Below, in pieces: positions 8,023 through 14,992 of a stretch of DNA of 36,347 bases (positions are counted from its first letter, which is position 1; each line of letters starts with the position of its first letter). Source of the stretch: Nitrosarchaeum sp. (GTDB taxonomy: Archaea; Thermoproteota; Nitrososphaeria; Nitrososphaerales; Nitrosopumilaceae); the NCBI GenBank assembly GCA_023265135.1, contig JAHFUM010000011.1, positions 1-36,347 on the forward strand, read 5' to 3'. The notes under the pieces are model-generated. The model saw nothing but the letters and a program-made list of their open reading frames with translations, ran no database searches and had not been told where the DNA came from. Position numbers and translations under genes: made by a program.

Positions 8023-8568
8023 TTATTTTTTTTTTAGTTGTAAAGTATTTTGAACCTCATGAAAACTGTTGATAAATTTTTGTTTTGCTTCAAATTCATC
8101 TTTTACAGCGATTACTATTTCAGTTGGAGACAACATTACATCTTTTACAACAAGCGGTGAGCTAAGACCCAATATTTCACATAAAATGTCAAAAACATTT
8201 TTGAACTTTGCACCGTTTCTGTATTTGTAAACTGTATTTCCATCCACTATCTTTGGATTTCCATCAAGAGGAATGATTAAATTTGGAGAACTCAGTTCGG
8301 CGATAAAAGTATCAGTATCTTTGCTAATAGTGGCTCTAAGGTCTGTCTTTGTTCTTTCCAGCTGCTCTTTTGCCTTTTCAAGATCAGCAAGTTTATCGTC
8401 ATAACCAACACCGATCATTTTTGCAAATGTGGATTCAGTCGTTCGTTTTAGAGGAATCTCACGCAGTTGTATATTGACTTCAGATAGAGAGTCTTCCACA
8501 TCGTACAGTTTTGACCTACTTTCTTTGATTTGAATTGCAAGATTTTCAAGAAAGTCAAAATCAGACAT
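8023..8568 (-). CDS. Coiled-coil protein encoded directly after artubulin (181 aa)
   Basis: I recognise no named family. Residues about 8-100 are strongly helical with heptad-like spacing and many Leu/Lys/Glu (LADLEKAKEQLERTKTDLRA), predicting a coiled coil. Residues about 105-181 look like a small alpha/beta domain (KYRNGAKFKNVFDILCEIL, then strands TEIVIAVKDEFEA). There is no signal peptide or membrane segment, so it is cytosolic. Its ATG lies 4 bases after the artubulin stop on the same strand, so the two are almost certainly co-transcribed. By inference it is a partner, regulator or crosslinker of the tubulin filament. That role is not demonstrated. Confidence 0.8.
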   Translation of the reverse strand: MSDFDFLENLAIQIKESRSKLYDVEDSLSEVNIQLREIPLKRTTESTFAKMIGVGYDDKLADLEKAKEQLERTKTDLRATISKDTDTFIAELSSPNLIIPLDGNPKIVDGNTVYKYRNGAKFKNVFDILCEILGLSSPLVVKDVMLSPTEIVIAVKDEFEAKQKFINSFHEVQNTLQLKKK

Positions 8569-8572
8569 ATCT

Positions 8573-9958
8573 TTAGCTGAATTGGTGGATTACATCCATT
8601 AGACCCTGTTTAAATTCTTCAGTTGAAAGTCCCCATCGCCCATATTCGTCTTTATAGCCATCCCATGCCTCTTCAGCCTCTTTTGCGATTTCTAGAATTT
8701 TGGGTCCGATTGCCTTTGTATTTACAAGAACAGCGATACTTGCTTGTTCTCCTTCCATTATAGGAATTTTTACAAATATCATTCTAGATTCTTCAATGTT
8801 AAATTTGTCTTTGATGGTTCTTTTAATTGCCTCTCTTTCTTTGATGTCAAATTCTCCTTTCACTTTAACTAAAACACAGCAGGAATCACGAGAACTGCCA
8901 TTGTTTCTTATATCATTTTCATCAATATCAAAAAGTAATGCATCTTCTTTCTTACCTAATTTATTTAACACATCTTCCATGGTATTGTTTTTCGTTGATG
9001 TAAGCATGTCTTTACCCCATTGATTTTCAGCTGGACTAACAGGCATAATCCAAGGAATAGCAAATTTTGGTTTTTTCGTTGCAAGCCATGTACGATAATT
9101 AGACATGTCCCATTCAGTCTCTCGTGCAAATGACGAGATAAACATCGAAATAGTATTTGCAGCTATCAAGTTCATTCCCTTGTAATCTTTCCATCCTACT
9201 TCATGTTCTTTTGGAAGATCATCTATAATTGAAGGAATTTTTTGTAGCTTCTTTTCGTGTTGATGCGCTAGTTGTCTTAATGATTTATTGGAAATTAAAA
9301 CAGAACAGTCACTGTATTTGATTTGGTATTCCAAATTCATTACGATGTTAATTGCTGCTGCTTCAAAAATTACTGGGTCCCATCCAAACTCTGGAAGTAA
9401 TCCAAAAGTTGCAACAGTCGCATGTTCTTTTGAAACATTTTTTATATATTCAATAAATGCACTTGAAAACGAACTTCCTGTTCCACCTGCCAAGCCAAAC
9501 GGAATCACGTATCCTCTTACAGGTTCTGGAGAAATAGCAGCCAGTTGTTTTTTAATATCGATTTTTGTCCTCATTTCTTCTAAAAATCGTGTTTTTCCTT
9601 CTGCCCAATTTCTAGCAGCCCCTCCTGCACCGTGAATCACATGTTGATCACGTAAAGCAAAGAGATCAGGATATGATTGTAAAATAAGATTGGCAGCTCG
9701 TGGGTCAAGATCAACTAACAGTGCTCTTGGAATAAGTGGAATGTTTGCCGAACCATAAGTAGGGGCAAATCTCAAAATGGTACTGCCGTATCTTTTTAGC
9801 ACACGAGATTCATCTTTTGGGTTAAGTGATGGTTTTAGCGGATCTGCTCCAACATCTAGCAGTAATCTACGATAGGTTTCAGCCCCCAAACCAATTCCAC
9901 AGTGACCAAAACAGATCATAAGTACGGGTGCCGGTGGAAGAGGAGCTAATTTTGACAT
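8573..9958 (-). CDS. Artubulin: archaeal tubulin-family GTPase
   Basis: This is a filament-forming GTPase of the tubulin/FtsZ superfamily, 461 aa, the length of tubulin rather than FtsZ. By-eye alignment to eukaryotic tubulin is co-linear: T1 loop GHCGIGLG (18-25, tubulin GQCGNQIG), LVDLDP (81-86, LVDLEP), GAARNWAEG (113-121, GAGNNWAKG), T4 LAGGTGSS (156-163, LGGGTGSG), VIFEAAAINIVMNLEY and SDCSVLISN (about 196-224), T7 region EWDMSNYRTW (about 282-291, NVDLTEFQTN) and CCVLVKVKG (CCLLYRGD). The T7 catalytic acid position appears to be Asn287. A TTTATTAA about 30 bases upstream could be its own promoter. It sits between a CdvB paralogue and a coiled-coil gene. It is not the cell's FtsZ. Confidence 0.9.
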   Translation of the reverse strand: MSKLAPLPPAPVLMICFGHCGIGLGAETYRRLLLDVGADPLKPSLNPKDESRVLKRYGSTILRFAPTYGSANIPLIPRALLVDLDPRAANLILQSYPDLFALRDQHVIHGAGGAARNWAEGKTRFLEEMRTKIDIKKQLAAISPEPVRGYVIPFGLAGGTGSSFSSAFIEYIKNVSKEHATVATFGLLPEFGWDPVIFEAAAINIVMNLEYQIKYSDCSVLISNKSLRQLAHQHEKKLQKIPSIIDDLPKEHEVGWKDYKGMNLIAANTISMFISSFARETEWDMSNYRTWLATKKPKFAIPWIMPVSPAENQWGKDMLTSTKNNTMEDVLNKLGKKEDALLFDIDENDIRNNGSSRDSCCVLVKVKGEFDIKEREAIKRTIKDKFNIEESRMIFVKIPIMEGEQASIAVLVNTKAIGPKILEIAKEAEEAWDGYKDEYGRWGLSTEEFKQGLMDVIHQFS

Positions 9959-10060
9959 GATAATACTTTACGTAATTGCCTACTCATTAATAAAATAGTA
10001 GATTAAATCATTCCAGATATATCGTATTTTGGACTTGAAATAGAATCTATAGAGGGATTG

Positions 10061-10684
10061 TTATTCTAATCCAATGGAACTTGATGAAGAAATTCCTGTT
10101 GGAGTTGAGGGGAATTTATCACCGATACGAGTTCCTGCTACTGCTGCAGCCTCTTTGAGTATGTTCTCAGTTTCCTCATTAGAGACACTGTCAGATTCAA
10201 AGCTTCCTTCAAATGAACCGGATATGGATTCATTGAGAATTCCAAACAATGATTCGAATTCATGACTTACTTCAGGCATGATTCTTCCCAAAGCTGGTTT
10301 TAATGCATTCATAGTTGCAAGGATTGGTCGTAGTGAAACCATCGCATCACCCAAATCTTGAACGGTTGATAATCTAAGGTTAACTTGTTCTAATGAAAGT
10401 TTCAATGTTGTTAGAACTTTTTTATTTTTTCTCAATTCCACTAGTTCGTTTGCGAGAATTTTCCCAGTGGTTAAATCATGATTCTTTTTTGCTAAGACAA
10501 TTCTGTTAAATAATTTTGCATCTTTTTCATCTAAACTTTTTACTTTGTAATCAAGTGAAGATACAGTTTTAGTTAATTGTGTAAGAGAACTTTGAATTCT
10601 TGGTTTTAGAGGTGCTTCTTTTTTTAATCCATGTAAATGGTCTGAGATTCCTTTTGATTGTGGATTATTCCAGTTCTGTTGCAT
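10061..10684 (-). CDS. cdvB: ESCRT-III-like cell division protein, CdvB paralogue
   Basis: This Snf7-type protein polymerises on membranes in archaeal division and scission. From the ATG at 10684 it is 207 aa: a basic N-terminus with KPRIQSSLTQLTKTVSSL (27-44), a long helical hairpin (45-110, with ELVELRKNKKVLTTLKLSLE), the conserved LKPALGRIMPEVSHEFESL (128-146), a Ser-rich linker, and a C-terminal helix ENILKEAAAVAGTRIGDKFP typical of CdvB proteins. A longer frame reaches 10801, but its extra 39 residues lack family features and would overlap the divergent dCMP deaminase start. It lies 102 bases upstream of artubulin on the same strand. Several CdvB paralogues are normal in this lineage; which one this is I cannot say. 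Confidence 0.85.
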   Translation of the reverse strand: MQQNWNNPQSKGISDHLHGLKKEAPLKPRIQSSLTQLTKTVSSLDYKVKSLDEKDAKLFNRIVLAKKNHDLTTGKILANELVELRKNKKVLTTLKLSLEQVNLRLSTVQDLGDAMVSLRPILATMNALKPALGRIMPEVSHEFESLFGILNESISGSFEGSFESDSVSNEETENILKEAAAVAGTRIGDKFPSTPTGISSSSSIGLE

Positions 10685-10806
10685 GATTTCTCTTTTAGGT
10701 AATAGAACAAGATCATAATTAGCGGTGTCTAAGATTTTACACAAAAAAGATAGTTTTGGGTTATTTTTGGAATTCTGGTGAGAATTATCATGAAATTTCA
10801 TGAATC

Positions 10807-10815
10807 AATATATTG
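10807..10815 (+). promoter_or_regulatory. TATA-like box for the dCMP deaminase-PolB pair
   Basis: AATATATTG is centred about 25 bases before the GTG at 10836, but only about 16 before the ATG at 10827. This supports the GTG as the start of a leaderless transcript that would also carry PolB. Confidence 0.45.
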
Positions 10816-10835
10816 AACAAATAGGCATGATTTGT

Positions 10836-11360
10836 GTGAACAAGTCTTTTGAGAGACCTAATTGGGATGAATATTTTATGCTTCAAGCAGAGTTGGCTAA
10901 ACTTCGCTCAAATTGTATGACTAGACAGGTAGGAGCAGTAATAGTACGTAAGAATAGACAGTTGGCAACAGGGTATAATGGAACACCCCCAGGAATCAAA
11001 AATTGTTTTGATGGGGGATGCAAGCGATGTCAACTAAGAATGGAAGGAAAGATAGAATCAGGAGCTTCTCTGGATAGATGTCTTTGCAATCATGCAGAAG
11101 CTAATGCAATAATGCATTGTGCAATTTTAGGAATTGAGGCAGGAATCGCAGGAGCCATATTATACACAACATTTGTTCCATGTTTAGAATGCACAAAGAT
11201 GGCAATTACAATTGGAATCAAAAAATTTGTTTGTCTTGATTCTTATCCAGAAACAGATTTTGAATTATTAAAAGAAGCAGGCGTAGAAGTGGTTCATCTT
11301 GATAAAAGCAGAATTACCAAGTGGGCAAAAGAATTAGTCAGCAAATACGATTCCATCTAA
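10836..11360 (+). CDS. Deoxycytidylate (dCMP) deaminase family enzyme
   Basis: This zinc enzyme deaminates dCMP to dUMP, feeding dTTP synthesis. Starting at GTG 10836 the protein is 174 aa. It has the zinc/catalytic motif HAEAN (His86, Glu88) and PCLEC (Cys116, Cys119). It also has the extra CFDGGCKRCQLR insert typical of ComEB/dCMP deaminases, which can hold a second metal site. In-frame alternatives are ATG 10827 and ATG 10800. I chose GTG because homologous sequence begins around RPNWDEYF and because of the TATA spacing. PolB follows 8 bases after the stop, coupling nucleotide supply and replication. Cytidine or other nucleotide deaminase activity is a less likely alternative. Confidence 0.88.
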   Translation: MNKSFERPNWDEYFMLQAELAKLRSNCMTRQVGAVIVRKNRQLATGYNGTPPGIKNCFDGGCKRCQLRMEGKIESGASLDRCLCNHAEANAIMHCAILGIEAGIAGAILYTTFVPCLECTKMAITIGIKKFVCLDSYPETDFELLKEAGVEVVHLDKSRITKWAKELVSKYDSI

Positions 11361-11368
11361 GTGATCAC

Positions 11369-13927
11369 ATGCAGATTAACGTTAAAGAGACAGAAAAATT
11401 TACATCAATGCCGCCATCAATGTTAGTGTCTGCAGCATATGACAACATAACAAGAACCGCAGTGTTAAAATTCTATGAACCAACATCACAGAAATTAATT
11501 TTATGGCATGATGAATCAGGACATAAACCGTACTGCTACTCTAGATTATCTCCTGACGAATTGGATTTTTTGCAAGAAAGAGATGATGTTTTAGAAATAA
11601 AAACAGTGACACGACATGATTTAATTAAAGATCAAGAGGTCACCATGTCAAAAATTACTGTAGCTGATCCACTTGCAATTGGAGGAACTACCGGGGACAA
11701 AAGCATCAGAAACATAATTGAAACGTGGGAATCAGATATCAAATATTATGAGAATTATCTATATGACAGATCATTGATTGTTGGAAAATATTATGAAGTA
11801 ATAGATGGAAAAATAAAACCACATGATTTAGAAATATCAAGCGAGGTTAGACTCGCTCTGAAAAGTTTGTTGTGGGATAAAGTAGATAGTGAAAACATGG
11901 TAGACCCAAAGGAGTTCAAAGAATTAATTTCAGATTGGGCGGATTTACTGAATCAACCCATTCCAAGAATCAAAAGATTGAGCGTAGATATTGAAGTTGA
12001 GGCAGAAATTGGGAGAATTCCAGACCCAAAGATTGCAGAAAAAAAAGTTACGGCAATCGGATTAAAGGGAACTGATGGTTTTGATCAAATTTTCGTGCTA
12101 AAAACAGAAGGCACCGATGAGGGAACAAACGAACTTGGACAAAATATCAAGATTGTATTTTATGAACAGAGTAAAGAAAAAGAGATGATCTTAGATGCAT
12201 TTAAAATAATTGAAGAGTTTCCTTTTGTGGTAACATATAACGGCGACGAGTTTGATTTACCGTATTTATTTAACCGAGCAGAAAGACTTGGGATAAAAAA
12301 TGAAAACAACCCACTATACATGATGAAGGATTCTGCCACGCTAAAACACGGTGTGCATCTTGATTTGTACAGAACACTTTCAAATCGTTCATTTCAGATT
12401 TATGCATTTAGTCAAAAGTATACAGATTTTTCATTAAACAGTGTCTCAAAGGCACTTTTAAACAAAGAAAAAATAGATTACGGTTTAGAGTTTGATCAGC
12501 TCAGTCTGTATCAAATTGCAAACTATTGTTACAATGATGCACTGCTAACATACGAGCTTACAAGTTTCAACAATGATCTTTTGATGGATCTGCTTGTAAT
12601 TATTGCAAGAATTGGAAGAATGCCAATTGATGACATTGCAAGAATGGGAGTATCTCAATGGATTAGGAGTTTGTTGTATTATGAACACAGACAAAGAAAT
12701 GCATTGATTCCAAAAAGAGAAGAGTTTGAGCGAAGATCAGAAGGGGTATCATCAGATGCAATAATCAAAGATAAAAAATACAGAGGAGGATTAGTTATTG
12801 ATCCTAAGGAAGGAATTCATTTTGATGTTGTTGTGATGGATTTTGCAAGTCTATACCCAAGTATTATCAAGGTGAGAAACATATCATATGAGACAGTAAG
12901 ATGTTCCCACGAAGAATGTAAGAAAAACACTATACCTCAAACAAATCATTGGGCATGCACAAAAAGAAACGGATTGACTGCATTAATTATTGGCTCACTG
13001 CGAGATTTGAGGGTAAATTACTACAAAAGCCTCTCAAAAAAAGAGACACTAACTGAAGAACAAAGACAGCAATACACTGTAGTCAGTCAAGCACTCAAGG
13101 TAATACTAAATGCAAGCTATGGGGTAATGGGCGCCGAAATATTTCCATTGTACTTTCTTCCAGCTGCCGAAGCAACAACGGCAATTGGTAGATTCACAAT
13201 TTTAGAAACTATCAAAAATTGTGAAGCAGTAGGAATCGAAGTTCTTTACGGGGATACAGATTCATTATTTATTAAAAAACCAACAGATGAGCAAATTCAT
13301 AAAGTTATAGAGCAAGCAAAAAAAGATCATGGCGTAGATTTAGAAATTGACAAAGTGTACAGATACTGTGTGTTAAGTAACAGAAAGAAAAACTATCTTG
13401 GAGTAACTAAAGCTGGAATCGTAGATGTGAAAGGTCTGACTGGAAAAAAGTCACACACTCCACCATTTATCAGAAAATTATTTTATGAATTACTTGAGGT
13501 GCTATCCAAAGTTCAAACAATTTCAGATTTTGAGCGAGCAAAAAAAGACATCACCGACAAAATTGCGACATGTGCGAAAAGAGTAGAAGCCAAAGAGATT
13601 CCACTGCAAGACCTAACATTTAACGTGATGATCAGCAAATCACCATCAGAGTACATCAAAACAGTTCCACAGCATATACGCGCAGCAAAATTACTTGAGA
13701 CAATAAGAGAAGTAAAAAAAGGAGATAAAATATCATATGTAAAAATTTTAAACAAACCCGGAGTAAAACCAGTAGAGATGGCAAAAAAAGAAGAGATAGA
13801 TTCAAAGAAGTACATGGAGTTTATGGAAGCTACGTTGGATCAAATTACATCGTCGATGGATTTGGATTTTCAGACTATGTTAGGCAAGCCAAAACAAACT
13901 GGATTAGATGAATTTTTTTGGAGTTAG
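11369..13927 (+). CDS. polB: Family B DNA polymerase with proofreading exonuclease
   Basis: This is a replicative-type DNA polymerase of 852 aa from the ATG at 11369. An earlier in-frame start at 11321 would overlap the deaminase and adds no conserved residues. Exonuclease motifs: Exo I SVDIEVE (about 205-211), Exo II VTYNGDEFDLPYL, Exo III YCYNDALLT. Polymerase motifs: motif A DFASLYPSI (from D491), motif B KVILNASYG, motif C YGDTDS (about 627-632). All catalytic acids are present. The C-terminus ends QTGLDEFFWS, a perfect PIP box (Q-x-x-L-x-x-F-F) for binding the PCNA clamp. The helicase at 1742-3247 has a similar ending. Lineage members also have PolD, so the division of labour is open. 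Confidence 0.95.
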   Translation: MQINVKETEKFTSMPPSMLVSAAYDNITRTAVLKFYEPTSQKLILWHDESGHKPYCYSRLSPDELDFLQERDDVLEIKTVTRHDLIKDQEVTMSKITVADPLAIGGTTGDKSIRNIIETWESDIKYYENYLYDRSLIVGKYYEVIDGKIKPHDLEISSEVRLALKSLLWDKVDSENMVDPKEFKELISDWADLLNQPIPRIKRLSVDIEVEAEIGRIPDPKIAEKKVTAIGLKGTDGFDQIFVLKTEGTDEGTNELGQNIKIVFYEQSKEKEMILDAFKIIEEFPFVVTYNGDEFDLPYLFNRAERLGIKNENNPLYMMKDSATLKHGVHLDLYRTLSNRSFQIYAFSQKYTDFSLNSVSKALLNKEKIDYGLEFDQLSLYQIANYCYNDALLTYELTSFNNDLLMDLLVIIARIGRMPIDDIARMGVSQWIRSLLYYEHRQRNALIPKREEFERRSEGVSSDAIIKDKKYRGGLVIDPKEGIHFDVVVMDFASLYPSIIKVRNISYETVRCSHEECKKNTIPQTNHWACTKRNGLTALIIGSLRDLRVNYYKSLSKKETLTEEQRQQYTVVSQALKVILNASYGVMGAEIFPLYFLPAAEATTAIGRFTILETIKNCEAVGIEVLYGDTDSLFIKKPTDEQIHKVIEQAKKDHGVDLEIDKVYRYCVLSNRKKNYLGVTKAGIVDVKGLTGKKSHTPPFIRKLFYELLEVLSKVQTISDFERAKKDITDKIATCAKRVEAKEIPLQDLTFNVMISKSPSEYIKTVPQHIRAAKLLETIREVKKGDKISYVKILNKPGVKPVEMAKKEEIDSKKYMEFMEATLDQITSSMDLDFQTMLGKPKQTGLDEFFWS

Positions 13928-13936
13928 TGATTTATT

Positions 13937-14224
13937 GTGGAAATTGACGGAACGTTACTTACCATACTTGGAATAGCAGCAGGAGTGTTAATTTTATCAG
14001 GATGGGTAGAGCAAATTATCAAAGGATACAAGACAAAGAGCCTCAAAGATGTTTCAAAATATCTGATGGTGTTTATCTCTGGCGGCTCCATATTGTGGCT
14101 AATTTACGGAGTTGTGGTTTCAGACGTCTTTATTATAGGCACAAATATTTCAGCAATTTTTCTTATGATGATAGTGTTATTTATGAAAAAAAGATATGAA
14201 AAGATATCAAAATTAAATCAATGA
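13937..14224 (+). CDS. SemiSWEET/PQ-loop-like small membrane transporter
   Basis: This 95-aa protein has three predicted membrane helices (about 8-27, 40-62, 66-84). The loop and helix GWVEQIIKGYKTKSLKDVSK, followed by GGSILWLIYGVVVSD, match the MtN3/SWEET repeat. A single repeat of this size is a SemiSWEET, which works as a dimer to carry sugars or other small solutes. The usual PQ of the PQ-loop is replaced by EQ. The start is GTG, 9 bases after the PolB stop, so it is likely in the same transcript. Substrate unknown. Confidence 0.75.
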   Translation: MEIDGTLLTILGIAAGVLILSGWVEQIIKGYKTKSLKDVSKYLMVFISGGSILWLIYGVVVSDVFIIGTNISAIFLMMIVLFMKKRYEKISKLNQ

Positions 14225-14270
14225 TATTCAATCAAGGATTAAATACAATGCATAAATTTTCAAAGAAAGA

Positions 14271-14927
14271 ATGTTCATAATTAATTGCAAAAACTATGAA
14301 GAAATAGCTGGAGAAAAAATAATAAAATTTGTAAAGATTGCAGAAAAGATTTCAAAAAAATACAAAATTAAGATTGCAGTTGCCCCTCCATCTCACTTGA
14401 TCGGGCTAGTGACAAATAGCTCGATTCCAATTTTATCTCAGCATGTAGATAATTCCAAAGTGGGAAGCACCACAGGATTTATGATTCCAGAACTGCTAAA
14501 AAAATCCAAAGTCAGTGGATCTTTAATCAATCATAGCGAACATAGAATTTCAGAGAAAGAAATTATCGAATTGATTTTAAAATTAAGAGAGTTAAAGATG
14601 ATTTCAGTTGTTTGTGTCAAAGATGTTAGAGAAGCTAGAAAATATGCAAAATTAAATCCAGATTATATTGCAATAGAACCCCCGGAGCTTATTGGCTCTG
14701 GCAGGGCAATCTCAAAAGAAAGACCGGAACTAATTACAAAATCACTAGATGCAGTAAAAAGTGCAAATAATAAAACAAAGTTACTTTGCGGTGCAGGAAT
14801 TATTTCAGGACAAGATGTTACTAAAGCCATAGAATTAGGCTCTGCGGGAATTTTGGTTGCAAGCGGAATAATTAAAGCAAAAAACTGGACAAAAATAATT
14901 GAAGAGTTTTCAAAGGCAATGCGGTAA
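14271..14927 (+). CDS. tpiA: Triosephosphate isomerase (archaeal type)
   Basis: This enzyme interconverts dihydroxyacetone phosphate and glyceraldehyde 3-phosphate, here probably in gluconeogenesis of an autotroph. At 218 aa it has the short length of archaeal TPI. Catalytic and substrate residues are visible: NCKNY with Asn5 and Lys7, INHSEHR with His88, and YIAIEPPELIGSG with Glu136 next to flexible loop 6. The phosphate-binding GAGI and GILVASG segments follow near the C-terminus. ATTAAATAC about 30 bases upstream is a likely TATA box, so it may be transcribed apart from the preceding genes. The end is convergent with the histidine kinase. Confidence 0.95.
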   Translation: MFIINCKNYEEIAGEKIIKFVKIAEKISKKYKIKIAVAPPSHLIGLVTNSSIPILSQHVDNSKVGSTTGFMIPELLKKSKVSGSLINHSEHRISEKEIIELILKLRELKMISVVCVKDVREARKYAKLNPDYIAIEPPELIGSGRAISKERPELITKSLDAVKSANNKTKLLCGAGIISGQDVTKAIELGSAGILVASGIIKAKNWTKIIEEFSKAMR

Positions 14928-14992
14928 AAATCAAACTTTAAAATTTTGCCTAAAAAAATTCATAAAAAGTAAAGATTTGAGAATATTAAAAA

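Noticed and set aside
8573-9958. Calling this gene FtsZ
   Set aside because: Its length and co-linear motifs (LVDLDP, GAARNWAEG, CCVLVKV, T7 region) follow tubulin. The N-xx-D-xx-D T7 pattern of FtsZ is absent.
10685-10801. N-terminal extension of the CdvB paralogue
   Set aside because: The extra 39 residues have no ESCRT-III features and would make the start overlap the divergent dCMP deaminase frame. The internal ATG at 10684 gives the normal N-terminus.
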